Assembly (NCBI RefSeq): GCF_022539315.1
Contig: NC_066316.1
Coordinates: forward strand, 10,865,501-10,929,500
Source of the DNA: Serinus canaria
Lineage: Eukaryota > Chordata > Aves > Passeriformes > Fringillidae
Reading direction: 5' to 3'
DNA: 64,000 bases
Position numbers and translations under genes: made by a program. The notes below the pieces were generated by a model that saw only the letters and a list, made by a program, of their open reading frames with translations, did not search any database and was not told the DNA's origin. Of the stretch, positions 12,801 through 25,668 are shown in pieces. Every line of letters starts with the position of its first letter. The first letter of the stretch is position 1.

Positions 12801-13776
12801 TTTTCTCTCTTTTAAAGGAGTTTTCAAAGTATTTAAGTTAAAATTTGTCTCTCAATAAGCCTGGTAGACTCATTGTACTATGTCTTAATGAAAACCATGA
12901 AGTTTTTCAGCTGAGATTGGGAACTGGACCTCCATTTTCTGTGAGTCAGTAGCATCACTTTGAAATCAAATCTTGGGAAACCTCTTTATAATGAAATTTC
13001 TGTAGCTGTCAAAAAAATATTTCTGAGAGTTGTTTTCCTTTTCCCTGCATCCAAAAAAGATCCCTGAATGTATGAATTTTTCTAAGTTTTTCAGTTAAAT
13101 GTCAATCTGACTTGGTGTTTTCTTTGACTTTATGCAAGAGGCAGCCTGGGAAACTGTTGACAAAATAAAAAAAAACTGGCAATATTATTGAAGCAAACCT
13201 TTGATTACCAAATAAATGTTATCAGGAAAAGAATGTACCAAAAATACCTGAAGTTTTATTAGATATCATAGTAGTATATCAAGTTTCAGCAAGTTATTGG
13301 TCCCTGATTTTGTTGGGCACTGCCTGTCTCCAAAGAGAGAGCAAAAGTCTCACCAGGAGTCTCATCCTGCACTTCTTACTGCTTTTTTTGTCTTTTGATA
13401 AGAGCTGTATGATACTTAATATGCAACCAGCTGCAAGTTCTCCTCCAAAACGTTGGGTTCCTTCAGAAAATCATTTAAATTGTGATACTGACCTTTGCTC
13501 CTAGGGTTTGCAGTTGGGTTTTGTGTTTGTAGAATTGACTAGAGTTGAGAAAAACCTATTATGAAACAAGACTTTTAGGGTTTGGACCCAGATAGTATTT
13601 CTTCTTTAAAGACTGGATCCTTCATAAATTATTACATCAGATGAAGGGTATACATCTGGAAGCATGAAATGGGAAAAAAAAAGGAGAGATGAAGAACTGA
13701 GAAGTAATTAAGTTCTGGAAATGGGATTTGGAATTGCTATTTTATTTTCACTATTGTATTACAAGTTCTTTATGTA

Positions 13777-13850
13777 TCTCAAGTATTTAATCTTCCTCAG
13801 AGTTTTTCATCCCTAAAATAAGGTTAATAATATTCACTGTCTCCTCTACC
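13777..13850 (+). mobile_element. MIR-like SINE fragment
   Basis: The order CTCAAGTATTTAATCTTCCT, then CAGAGTTTTTCATCCCTAAAAT, then AGGTTAATAATATTCACTGT follows the MIR core GCAAGTCACTTAACCTC...CAGTTTCCTCATCTGTAAAATGGGGATAATAATA. The match is diverged and about 75 bp long. No flanking duplication is visible, as expected at this age. Confidence 0.5.
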
Positions 13851-16800
13851 ATTCCCTGTCTTTTTTGTTTTGTGATGTCTGAGGTTTAAGAACAAATTTC
13901 ATTATATTTTTTGCCAATAGCTACTGCAAGAGAAGTGGATCCTACTTATGGTTTTAGATGTGACATATTATGCACAATATTGAGCTGTAGTTGAGATACA
14001 AACATTGGAGCAAAAAATTATGAATAAATTATTGTAATGTAGGGTATTCCAGATTGCTTTAGGGGTAACTAAATTCCTGATGTATTCATACATATTCTTT
14101 ATAAACAAATGTTCTTCTTTGGAATATCCATTTTGGGCCTGGTTTGTGGCTTATTTCTCATAGCATGACATGGCAACAAGATCTGTTGAGTAAGAGCTGT
14201 TTATTTATAAAGAGGTGCTAAAAAAATGTGACATCAAGAGAGTTTCAATTTTATCTACTTTGCAAGTAAAAGCAAAGATGCTTTTTGGAGATGAATTGAA
14301 AACATCCTAAAATATGTGTCAAATTGTACTTTTATTGGGATAAATGTCATCAGAGCAGAATTTTCTAAGGTGTACTGCACTCTAATGGCACTTGCTGATG
14401 GTGTTGTATGAAGGATTTTAGAGCTTTCCAGCAGAAATAATTTATGAAATGTCACAGAATGTAAAGCTTTGTGGTGGCAAAAAGGTGTAAGGGAGAAACA
14501 CTGATTTTCCTTAATACCTGGTTAGGTGAAGGCTATTCTGAACAATACAGACTGATTAGTTAGTAAAGAGGGAAAAAAAGCACTTTAGTAAGCTTCCAGA
14601 TTTTGGTTCTTCTGCTAGTAAGAATTTGCCTAGAAGCATAAGAGGAATTTGTTCGTCTGTGTTTGAATTGAAATGAAGATCTGATTTTCATCAATGTAAC
14701 AGTGGAATGTTTCTCCTCAGGCAGTCTTTGAAAGCAAGGGAATATTCTTTCTGATTTCAGAAATTTTTGGATCAAGGGGTTTGATTCTACCTCAGACTGT
14801 TTTAACTCTGTCATGGAGTTTAGATATATTATTTCTCATGAAAAATGCATCTAAATGTGTTGCTTTTACTAACAATTTATAAAACAGGTTGTGCAGAAAT
14901 AATTTCTGTCTGATCTTTCTATGATGAAATAATGTGATGAGGGTTTCAAGGATATGTAGCTTAAGTGACTTTAGCTATAACATTTGGTATGATGGAGGTC
15001 TCATGAGGATATCTTGAGATAGCAGTTGGACAGTAGATTAACAAGTCATTTACTTGTTTTTCATGCAGAATGAGTATTTGTTTTTAAAAGGATGGCTAGA
15101 CTGTCCAAATGGCCATGTGAAAATTTGTAAGTGGGACTGACCAGACAGTCCAGTTCCACACTGTTTGCCATTTGGATGAAATGACCAGACAGAGAGTGAA
15201 TGACACCTGTGTCATAGCAGAGGATCACCTACTGAAGAATGCAAAATCTACAGGAAAAAAAAAAGAAAAAAGAGCTGGTTAAACATATGTGAAAGGGAAT
15301 CCTAGGTTGCATTCTGGTTCCTGTGGTGTTAGATATCATCAGGTGTTAGAGAGCCATGAAGAGGCACTGATGTGCCAGCTCCTCTCCATGGGGGCATCTG
15401 CATGATGCATTCAGCAGAACTGAACAGCCAAGCAAGGCTTGTAAATGGGATCCCAAGGAAGGAGTGATAGGCAGAACTCCATGCAGTGACACAGACAGAT
15501 CCCAGAATGAGCAACCCACAGTGCTGACCCAACTGAACAACTGTTCTCAGTTTCAGTTTGATTTTAAGCAGAATGACAGGGGGGTTGGAGACAGCAAAGC
15601 ACTTTGGCTGAATGGGATGTCAGCAAGTCTGTGATTGCAGGAGGGAGCATGGAGGATTCACTCCCTGAATTCTGTGAGCAAGTCCTACTGAATGTGGAAA
15701 CTCCTCATCAGAGGAGAACTAAAGCATTATCTTCATGTTGAACCATTAATGGAATACAAAGAGAAAAAAAGGAATAAAGAACTGGTTACTCTGTACTGTT
15801 CAACAGGTTACTGGGGTTTGAAATAATCAGTTATTGAGTAGAATAATATTGATGTGTTTATTTTATCTTCAAAATCTTTTTAGTCTGATATTTTAATTTC
15901 ACTAAGTAGTGAGGAAATACAGAACCTGTAGCTTTGAAGACCATAATACTGCTCTGTTTCTTCCTCTGGAAAAAAGAAATCTTTGTTATAATTTACAGAT
16001 GTACTCAAACATACTTTTAAATGGAAGTAGCCATAACCATAATAAGATTTTATGAGTTTTTCTAAGCAGAGAGTGTACTTACTCACCTCCCATGATGTCT
16101 GTGGGAATTTGCTGGCAAACTAATGAGTGCATCCCATTCCTTTCCCTTTCCTTGTCCTAGCTGTGGATGCTGCCACTATGGGATTGCTGGAGGTAGCATA
16201 CACACCTGATGGAATAGTTTATGGTGTACCTAATACACCATTCCTAGGAAAAAATATAAAGTACTCTTTGAGACATCTACTAATCTCTGGAAAAATGTTG
16301 CATTCCCAAAATCTGACAAATGTATTTCTTAAATTGCTGGTAAGATTTGCATGTGCCCAAAACCTGTTGCTACTTTTGATCAGCTGTTTTCACTGATGGT
16401 TTTGGACAAGAAATTGCAAGTTCAATTTCCTTTGCATAAAATATATATTTCTTTTATTGGAAACATGAAGTAATTTTTGCTCTCTGTTTTATCTATTCAT
16501 TGAAGTATGCTGTAGTGCAATTCTATTCCAGCAAATGATGAGGCAGCACTTTTTATTTGTGGGGGGACAGGGAAAAACAGGCATTTTTTTCTCCTGAAAT
16601 TGCTTACTTGCAGAGAAAATGTTAGGAGTCTGGAGGAATTTATCAAGTTGTTTCTGTACTCTTTTCATAAATAGGTTTTAGCAGACTCTATTCATTAGAA
16701 GAAATTTGGGGATGTTTAAGGAAAACATGGCAGTGGGAGGGACAGGATTGTATGTTTATTTAGGATTTCCATGTGCCTTTTTTAAAACGCCCTCAAAATA

Positions 16801-19800
16801 TACCTATATTTCAAGCTGTGAAAAAGAGTTACATGGTCACTAGGTTTGTGACTTGGAATTCTGATTTAGCAATTTTTAAAAAAAAATTCTTTAAGGATAA
16901 TACTAAATTGTTGAGTGGTGTTTAAATCACACATGTCAGCAATGAAAGACCTAAATCTCTGATTTTTCTTCCCAAAAGCTGTGTCCTCTACTCAGATCCA
17001 CTGAGTAATAAATTGCACTCTGCAATTTCATTCTAGAACCAACCAGAGAGAGAATAAAATCCTAAAGGTTTTATACTCACCCTTTAATTGATTATTATCA
17101 ATTAATAATTATATGTTACCTTTCAGATATATCAGGCCTCTAGTTCTTATAATTGGGAACTGTGTTTGATTTTTTTTTTTTTAATTCAGTCTTCTTTAAA
17201 TGTCAGTGGACATGATTGTAATACCCAATTTCTACCTGGAACTACTTTCTCTTATAAAAGTACTAACAGACTTGGCTTTATTTCCTCTAATCCATATGCA
17301 AAGATGTTGAGGAGGATTAGGTTATTCTTGGGTGAAATATCATTTTGTTGTATTTTTAGAAATTTTATTATATAAAAATCTTTCATGAGCTACCTGACTT
17401 AAACAGCATGACTGTTAAAACTTTCTAAGTATGCTCAGGAGCAGGTTGGGTTTTTTTTAAATAAATCCTCTTGAGAGGTCACATTCTCTCTGTGCCTGAA
17501 GTGAACCTGAAGGACTTTTAGCTTGTGGTCTATACTGTGTTTGCAGTGCTTTCAGAATATAAGACTTAATGGGTTAGTGGGTTCTGTGCTAAATGCCTTC
17601 TTAGTATAAAATTTTCATTGCACTTAAATCCAAGAGAGTTTTGCTATTCCTGTTGTTTGTTGTGGAATTAATGGCATGGTTGCACCCATTCTGGCATATG
17701 AGAGTTCTCTAGGGTAAAAGAAGACTAAAACAATTTGGCAGCATTTGTGCCCCTCATAATCTCAAATGTTTGAAAATTGTCTTAGTTGTTCTTTGCATTT
17801 GCATTGTTCCTTCTGGTATGTGCCTGGAACAGAAGTTACCTAGTTTGCTGAGGGAATGTAGACACATATTTTTTATTTAATATCTGACTTAGATTTACAG
17901 ATAAGATCCAATGTTTTTTTTTTAAGATTATTTCCTCAAGGACCTTGTTGATTTGGCTCTTTTATGAATAATCATTATTTTCCTGCACTTCCTTTTTTGA
18001 CAACAGAGAATATTTTTATTTGAATGTATGTTCCACTTATAGAGAAAAGGCTGTATTCAGAAGTATAATTACATATGAAAGAATTACAAATTATAGATAA
18101 TAAAGATATATTGGGTAAGAATTCTCCTTTCAGTGTATGTGAAATTGAAACAGGAAGTTTAATTGTGGAACACTTCTTAATGAATGTGATATTTCTGTGC
18201 TGTGATAAGATAGAAACTGATATAACCAGTTGTGTTAAAATAAAAAATAGAAAGCAATACCTACTTCTTTTAATGGAGATAGACCAGAATTCTAAATGAA
18301 AAAGTGAAGGAGGTATTTTAAGCTCATTGATTAAAGGCCAGTGTAGGAGCCAAGGAAAATGAAGGAAATCTACCACTCAGGTGTGCTCTTGAAAGCAGCA
18401 AAATAGGGTTCTTGCTTTTGTAAGAGATGAGATTGCTGTGAATGCAGTACAAGGGCTCTCCAAGGGGAAAGACCTTCACACTGGCCATTTCAAAGAGTAG
18501 CCATTGCTCAGGAAATTGTCCAAGAAACTAACCATATGGCCAGTCTGGGCCACGGGGAAAAAATAGTAGTAAATCAGCAGGGTGCAGTTGGAGTATATAT
18601 TGCTTGACTCAGAACAGGTGCTTTCACATTATATTTAGGACCTGTCCAAGAACTAATAATTGAGCAGCAATGCTCAGGTCAGAATTTGATAGCAGCACTG
18701 AATGTGTTTTATCTTGGAAAGGCAAGCCCATAGAGCAGCATTTTCCTGGAGGTTATCTTGATGCTTCATCTCTTAAAAGGCAAAGATTGTTCTGCCTTGT
18801 GTTTATTTGGCTATCAACTAAAATAGCTCCTCCCCCCAATTTACATTTCTCTTTTTTGCTCCTCTATTACCTCTACAGTTCTGTTTTATTTTCTCATTCT
18901 GCTTGTTTTTGCTCCTTTTGCTTGGTCTTGGATTCTCTTTGGCTTTAGGTAATAAATAAATTAACTGGAAAGGGACAAGTCCAGTAACATTCCATGGTTT
19001 TGTGCCTTGCTTTTCCAACAAGACTGGTGCAGATTTCTGATTTTTTTTTTGATTAAAGCAACCAACTTTCTATCAGGTTACAAGTCCATCATAACAGAAT
19101 GCATTTGTCCTGATTTCCATCTAAACTTCTGCTGGATAGTTGTTTGGCTGTGTACGTGTGAAGTTTGGAAGGATGATTATTTAGTCTGAATTGAACAACT
19201 ACATTTTGGAAGCCCGTGGTGTGTACACATACACAGTGTCTCTAAGCATCCCAGCTTGTGTTGATCCAATGATACAACTTGGATTTTATCTACCACAAAT
19301 CTCCTACTCTAGGATGATACCAGTTGAATTGGCCCAGGCTCCTTTAGAATTTCAACCAGAGCCTTCAGGTCAGTGTAAACATCTGTTGGAATTTCATGCT
19401 AACTTTGCTACTTGACCATGACTATGTGCTTCCTATTGATTCTGCTCACAATTGTGTGCCAAAAAATGCCATCTAATCCTTGGTTCAGCACTCCTGCAAT
19501 CTGCTGTGGGAATCTTTGTCAGCTGCACTCATTTAATTGCAGTGCTCCTCCTTTACTTCACATGCCATTTCAATTTAAGAAGGTGCACCTGTTACTATTC
19601 ATTCTTCTTTTTTTTTTTTTTTTGTTGTTAATGAATATAATACTCATCCTGTGTTGATCACATTTTCCAGAAATGACAGGATGTCTGAGATTCTCATGAA
19701 CTTTCCTTTCAGCATTCCCCAGTTTTCACATTGCCTGATTTGCATTGCTGATTCGTTCTGGATGTTGAACCACATTCCACTAAAATTTCCTCCCTCACAC

Positions 19801-20873
19801 ATATTTGATTCTTACACCAAGTCAGAATTACTCATATTCTTTATTGGATGATATTAAACACAGTAATAAAGATATGGAAATGTATGTAGCAATCATAATT
19901 GGTTTTAGATGGCCTGTGTTACTGCAGGTGGCCTCTACAGGTTTGAAGGGTTGACAGGAAATATTTTATTCCTTTACAATCTCCTTGAGTGACCTACCTC
20001 TCCTGTTACTGCTGTCTTTTCATTTCTTTTCCTTAAAATTTGTTCCTTTTCCATGTCTCCATTTCCTGTGTGGTGATCTTTTCCAGTTTTCAGTGGTGTT
20101 GGCCTCTTTCACCCTTCCCAGTTCAAGCCCCAGCCCCTTTTTCTATAAAGACCTGGCTAAGGGGTTAACTGTTTTCAAGGGGCTCACAGTTCTTTATTCA
20201 ATATATTTATTCTTTTGCTTATTTTTCTCCTCTGAACCACTCTCTCTCAAATTTGGTCACTCATAATGACTTTTTTCTCACCCACAGTGAAACCTTTGAA
20301 GCTGTGTGTGGAAGAGTAAACTCTTTCTACCTTAAGATGTAATTTCATTCTGCTTCCTTTTACTGCTGTCACCAAAGGTGGGATTTAGAGAGCTTTAACA
20401 CAGTGGTGTGTTGTAATGCTGCCTATTGTAATGCATTATACACTTTATTAAATATCTATGATACAGTTTCTTATAAATGTACTTAGGAGGTGACACAAAT
20501 GGAACAGCAGAGCACCAGGACCTCCTGCTCAAAGTTGTTAATGCCTTCCATAAAAGAAATCCATATGCAGTACTACAGAGCTCTCATGCCTTGAAAATCG
20601 TGCTGAAAAGAAAACTGAACCCTTGCTGTAGTGGAAGAGTTTAAATCAAGCTGCCTACAGAAGCTCCTTTGGGAGCCCACGTTTGGGTTTGATACAGCTG
20701 GAGCAGCACTGGGGTGTTTTTCAGTGTAATGCAGCTCTGTAATGCAGCTGTTGTTGTTTCCTCCCCCCTGGGTTCCAGTGTGCAGGCACAGAGGCTTCAC
20801 CAGCCTTGCAGAGGAGAGGAAATACTCCAAGGAAGGCAGCTGCCAGAGACTTCCTTGAAATGCAATTGTCTGG
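13851..20873. other. AT-rich non-coding stretch, no gene confirmed
   Basis: No gene is supported. One exon-like segment (16161-16339) is listed separately with low confidence. A moderately GC-richer patch at about 15100-15720 carries a 10-bp inverted repeat (TCCAAATGGC at 15102-15111, GCCATTTGGA near 15167) and looks like an old unclassified repeat, but I cannot name it. T runs occur at about 17170-17181 and 19608-19623. Confidence 0.6.
16161..16339 (+). other. Exon-like segment, unconfirmed
   Basis: A strong polypyrimidine tract (16137-16158) ends in TCCTAG, giving a good acceptor at 16159-16160. The frame then stays open for 179 bp to GGTAAGAT, a good donor at 16340. The encoded peptide begins AVDAATMGLLEVAYTPDG in the frame set by 16160. 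Its composition is protein-like, but I recognise no family and see no partner exon nearby. AT-rich non-coding DNA can produce such a structure by chance, so this is a candidate only. Confidence 0.15.
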
Positions 20874-20927
20874 GAAGATCAGCAGATAAAGGGAATGCAG
20901 GGAGATCAGCAGATAAAGGGAATGCAG
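20874..20927. repeat. Two-copy tandem repeat, period 27 bp
   Basis: AGATCAGCAGATAAAGGG followed by AATGCAG occurs at 20876 and again, essentially unchanged, at 20903. Such near-perfect copies suggest a recent slippage duplication, probably polymorphic in the population. A second small duplication (TGTAATGCAGCT twice, period 13) lies just upstream at about 20727-20751. Confidence 0.8.
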
Positions 20928-22619
20928 TTTCATTCCTGCTGATTCTGAAGGCTGTTCACGTTGGACCTGTGGTCAGAAAGCTCATGTTGCTTTTGTCTTC
21001 CCACTCTATCACTGCAGTCATAGAAAGGTCCAAGTAAGCTATTAATAAAAAAATAAAATGCTCTAAATAAATAAATAACAAGCTAAGGCTTAATCTGGGG
21101 TGATTTTTTTTTCCTTCTTTAGAATCAAATAGCTGAGGAAGTCAAACAAAATTAGTCCAAAAACCAAGGGCCAAAAGTAAGGAATTAATCAATTTTCCTG
21201 ACTAGCAAGGCATTATGCATCACCAAAAGCAAAACAGAAGCAATGAGAAAAGGTCTAATGATGCAGCTTATAAATTGCAGATGGCCTGTTTGTGAGACAT
21301 GAAAATCGATTGCAGTCTATAAAGATTAAAATGGCCTCACTGGAGGTTTGGAAACAATGTCTGTCATTAGAATTCATGAGGGGATGTATTAACCTTTCCT
21401 TCAGTAAAGATTTTACGTTCACCATTTGACAGTGTGGAGGCCAGGTAGCCTAGCTCAGCCTGTAAGCAATCCCTACATGAGGTGGAGCTCAAGGAAGCTG
21501 AGGTGCTGCTTCTGGCACAACTTCCATTGCCTCCACCTGGCATTTCCCATGGAAGCAGAGTGTTTTCTTTGGTTTTCACCTTTATCATTGCCAAAGAAAG
21601 AATGAAGAGAATTACCTGTCCCCTAGCACTGAAAACATGGGCTAAACTGTGTTTCTAACCAGAGGTAATTATGGAGAGAGGTAGTCAAGGTCTTCCAGCA
21701 TGAGCTAAGGAAGAGAGGAATCATGGCAGTGCAGTGCCTGGCTCAGCTCAGGAGAGAGGGAACACGTTTATCCTTTTAACATTTGATCTCCTTTATTTTA
21801 ACCTTTAATTACATCAGTGACTCTCTGTATGAGAGGGGAATTGGAGTCTATTCTGAGCTGTGAATTCTAAAACCTGTTTCTCTATAGGGATAAATAATTT
21901 ATACATTCTTGCAATCCAGCAATTTAATGAGCCCTTATGCATGAAAACAAATTTGTAGCTCTTCTTAGCTACTGCAGAGCTATTCAGTAAAAATATCTGG
22001 GGTGAAAACAGGCAGAAGTTGTGTGCAGCTTCTGGGATCTCACACTTGAATTTTACAAAATGGTGATGCTGTGACAATTGTCTTCAGAGTATTAAATTAC
22101 TGTTTGACTGCCATGAAGATCTGGAGCCACCAACTATGTGTTTAGTCTGTACTTATCCAGTGCCAGATCCTATGTAATACAGGCCAAATAATTCTATATA
22201 ATAATTTCTTAAGGAAAGGAAATTCAAAGGAAATTAAGTAAGTCCAAGAGTTTAAGAATTAAACAGGAATCAGCCTACAGGAAAATGTGGTCTGGAGACA
22301 CAGAATTTACCATATTTACCATTCACATCTTTATCTCTAGATGGTCCCTACTACTGTACTATACTAATAAAAAATCCACTTCAAATAGCATTAAGTTTAA
22401 TTTTGAAGCAAAAACTTATTACAATATGCCTGCTGATTAATATATGCTTGCACATAGCTAAGCTGAATTTTTTTTTAATGAAGTGATTCATCATTAGAAT
22501 ATTATTAAGAATTTTAATGAAATACTCCCACAGAAACGTGTCTGTTGCAAGAAATATGTCATCAGAGATAATCCTCATCTTAGTTTAGAAATGGAGAGCT
22601 GTATCCCTGCAGCATCAAT
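20928..22619. other. Non-coding stretch, possible conserved element at about 21130-21350
   Basis: No gene is seen. From about 21180 to 21350 the sequence is complex, with homeodomain/TALE-like words (ATTAATCAAT, TAATGATG, ATCGATTG) and no repeat signature, the texture common in conserved vertebrate enhancers. That is an impression and needs a cross-species alignment. Confidence 0.3.
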
Positions 22620-22673
22620 AGTTTAGTGGCTAGGGCATTTGTCTCCAGTGCCTGTTTTTTTTGAATAAATGAA

Positions 22674-22701
22674 ATATATATGTGTGTGTGTGTGTATATA
22701 T
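22674..22701. repeat. (AT)n(GT)n(AT)n microsatellite
   Basis: ATATATA is followed by about eight TG units and then ATATATA. This compound dinucleotide repeat is likely to be length-polymorphic. Confidence 0.9.
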
Positions 22702-22702
22702 A

Positions 22703-25619
22703 AAATCCTCTTTAGAATAAATTTTACTTAAGTGGGCAAGTGCATCTCCTATCAACATGAAAACATGGACATGTGCAAAGATGAAAGGAATCTATTTTTC
22801 TTCTGGGTGAAAGCAGGCTGTAAAAGCCTCTACATTTTTTGCTTGAAGTCAAGTTGAAGTCTTAGCTTCAGTTACAGAATATTAGATCCTTTAAAACTTC
22901 TTAGTCTATTATTGGAAATGTTCTTCTGATAAAGTCTTATTCAAGGTGTTTGGTATTTGTGAAGATGTCTTTTCCCAGAAGTAGACCTATCAAGGTGCCT
23001 GAGGTGACCTGTCTCCCAAAGATGAACAGATGATATGTGCAAAGCCTTGGATTCCTCAATGTCCATACAGATTAATTCACAGTAATGCTTTAACTCTCTA
23101 TTTCTGTGTAGTCATAAAGCAGGAAAAGGAAAAAAAACCAAACTAAAAAAACTCACCAAACCCCAGGAGAAAACAACAGAAAGTGTCAAAGAGCTGGTAG
23201 CTTCCTGTATAAGTTTGTTTTGAGAATAATTTATATATGTCTTAGCTTTATGCAATAAGTACTTTTGAGCCAATGTCTTTAGAAATTAATGTCAGGATGT
23301 TTTAGGAATCACTGGTGTTGATGAGAAAACTCCACAAGGGATATGGCCTGAGTCCTGTTAGCTATCAAATTGTGATTGTCCTTTACCATTTATGGTTTGC
23401 ACTGAAAGGCAAGATTTGAAGAAGTCATATATGAATGGGTGTCACATTTTCACATGAAATTACTGAAGTTTCAAAATCAGTTGGCCCTAAATAGACCTTT
23501 ATGGCAATTTCATAAAAAAATTTTGTGGCATCTGTAAGCCAAAGCCTGGCTACATAATTTTTAATTGAAATGTAAGAAAGCTTCTGGCAAGTAAAAAGGT
23601 AACCTTCTCATGTATCTGTCAGAAGGCAGAAAAGGAACTTCCTTCTCTTCTTCAGGACATCTGTGCTGATATTAAGATGTGAAATGGCTGCCTTGTTTCA
23701 GTTGAGTTACTTGAATGAGGGATAGAGTGCCCAAATGGCTTGGTCCTTCACAATCTCTCTGGGAGCCACAGGTATTAAAGAAATGAGAACCTTATTGACC
23801 ATTTAACATAAGCCTGGAGCTGTAACTTATATTACCTAAAGATGACACAGCCATTAGTATATCATTGCATTCATTAGTTTTTCTGACCACTTTGGGACTG
23901 CTGCTTACTCACCTGCAAAGGAGAATTGGTTGTTCCCTGCTTTTAGAAGTGATACATAGGCATGTTTGGTTTTGGTTTTTTTTTTTTTTTTTTTTCTTTT
24001 TAATGTACTATGGTTAAAGGGACACTCAGATGTTGACAGTATCTGAAATATTTAGTAGTTAATCTTATGTTAAAGAACTTGGTATATTTATGGCATTTTG
24101 TAAATTTTTTTTTTTATTAGCCACATTGGTTTAGGCTCTAACAACTTGTGTTCCATAACATTTTCCAACTGAAGAGCTTGAGACAGAAATCTCCTAAAAA
24201 ATGGCCGGTAATATACTCAGTTATTTTTCCTTTAAATTGACACTGAATTCTTTTGTCATAGCAAAACATTTATTGAGCTAAATCTTGTTTAGACAAATAC
24301 CTGAAAGATGCCAAAGTAGCAAAATGAAGAGTGGAAGTGAATAATCACTGCTACTGTAATGCTACAGGAATATTAATTGATGGCCTCAATACCAGTGTGC
24401 CCTGAATGAAGATGCCACTTAAGAAAACAACAATGTTTTTGGGCTCTACTGAAAGAGTTCATGTTTAATTGTCTCTTGATCAAAAAGCATCCACAACATC
24501 CCAATAAGCATGTGAAATCTCCATATTCTAATGACAGTGGTTATCTTTAGTTCTCTGTCTAGACTTCCTAAATGGTGCTAAGTGAATTAACAAATGCAAG
24601 GATGAGAAATGATTCAAGCACTCTGTCCTCAATATTAATTTTTCTAGATGCCAGCAGAAGTTGTATAACCAATAAAGGAAGAAGTGCCAAGGCATATTCT
24701 CACACCTTTATGCTTTGACAGCCCAGAAGTGTTAGGAGGAGAGGGGCAAGTGGCTACAGTGCCTTAACAGAGAGGAAGGCAGACAAAATGGCATTTCTTT
24801 GTAAAGCAGCTGCTAATTTCAATGCCTCCTTTTTATTACTGATCATATCCTTTGAAAACTGAACAAAATAATGAATTATTTATGGGGAGATTAGGGATGT
24901 CATTCTCGTGGAGAACTATTTTATGAGAAAATAAATTCAATGGCAGACATCTGTAAGGCAAAAAAAAAATAGTTCACTTAATAAAGTTATTTTTTTCAGT
25001 GATGTTAAATGGCACCAAAAGAAAGAGAAGAGAATAAGAGAATAGCTCTGCTACTCACATAAAAAATCCGTAGCCTTCATTTTTAGCACAAGCATATTTC
25101 TGTTTATCTTATTTCATTGTGGTTTCATACTGTATGTGGAAAAAGAGGCATAAGGATGCAAATGTGTCTGAGAACAAAAGTGGGAGAAGAACAGAATGAG
25201 TTTAAGAACACAGCAGAAATATTCAAAAAAGTAATAACAGGAAAGAGGGAAGAAATGAGTTCCATATGCTCAGAGAGCAAGAGTGTGAAAAGAGAATTGT
25301 AAGATGATGAAAGAAAAGGTATGGACTTGTGTGCTAAAGAAACTACAAAAAGAATGTAATAGAAGAATACTAAAGCAAAGCCATGTAAAATAGGGGAAAG
25401 TAATAAATAACATTACAAATACAGGATTCTCTCCTGGATAAATAGAACTTTCTCCATTAAGTCCAGTTTCAGCTACACTTTTTACTGACAGCCTGGTCTA
25501 CAGTAGCAATTTCCCTGTAGTAATTAAAACAGAAATTATGGAGCTTTTTTCATCTCTGCAGTATCTAGAATGGGCCTGCCTTAGTTGCTGTGTATCTCCC
25601 CACAAGATGCAATACTATG
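22703..25619. other. AT-rich non-coding stretch, no gene seen
   Basis: No supported gene. It contains a T run at about 23976-23995 and an A run at about 24961-24970. At 25020-25390 there is a strand-biased purine-rich tract in which G and A dominate the plus strand. A 61-codon open frame inside that tract is Lys/Glu/Arg-rich because of the purine bias and is not taken as a gene. Confidence 0.6.
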
Positions 25620-25640
25620 CTTAAATTAAAGCAGTCCCAC

Positions 25641-25668
25641 AAGCCTGTGCTTCCACGAGCACAGGCTT
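25641..25668. repeat. Perfect 11-bp inverted repeat (hairpin)
   Basis: The arms AAGCCTGTGCT (25641-25651) and AGCACAGGCTT (25658-25668) are exact reverse complements around a 6-base spacer. A smaller hairpin, CTTCC-CTA-GGAAG, follows at 25666-25678 and shares bases with the right arm. The role is unknown: it could be a paired protein-binding site or an RNA hairpin if transcribed. Confidence 0.75.

Larger units (their letters stand above)
4925..13776. other. AT-rich non-coding stretch, no gene seen
   Basis: About 8.9 kb with no defensible gene. The longest open frames (9145-9519 minus, 10071-10553 minus, 10293-10682 plus) have no recognisable domain, overlap each other on opposite strands and have no clear splice context. 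The stretch holds T runs (6865-6884, 7301-7315), a diverged tandem duplication at 5181-5303 and short AGTGATCTTC repeats at about 6540-6570. No other named repeat is visible. Confidence 0.6.
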
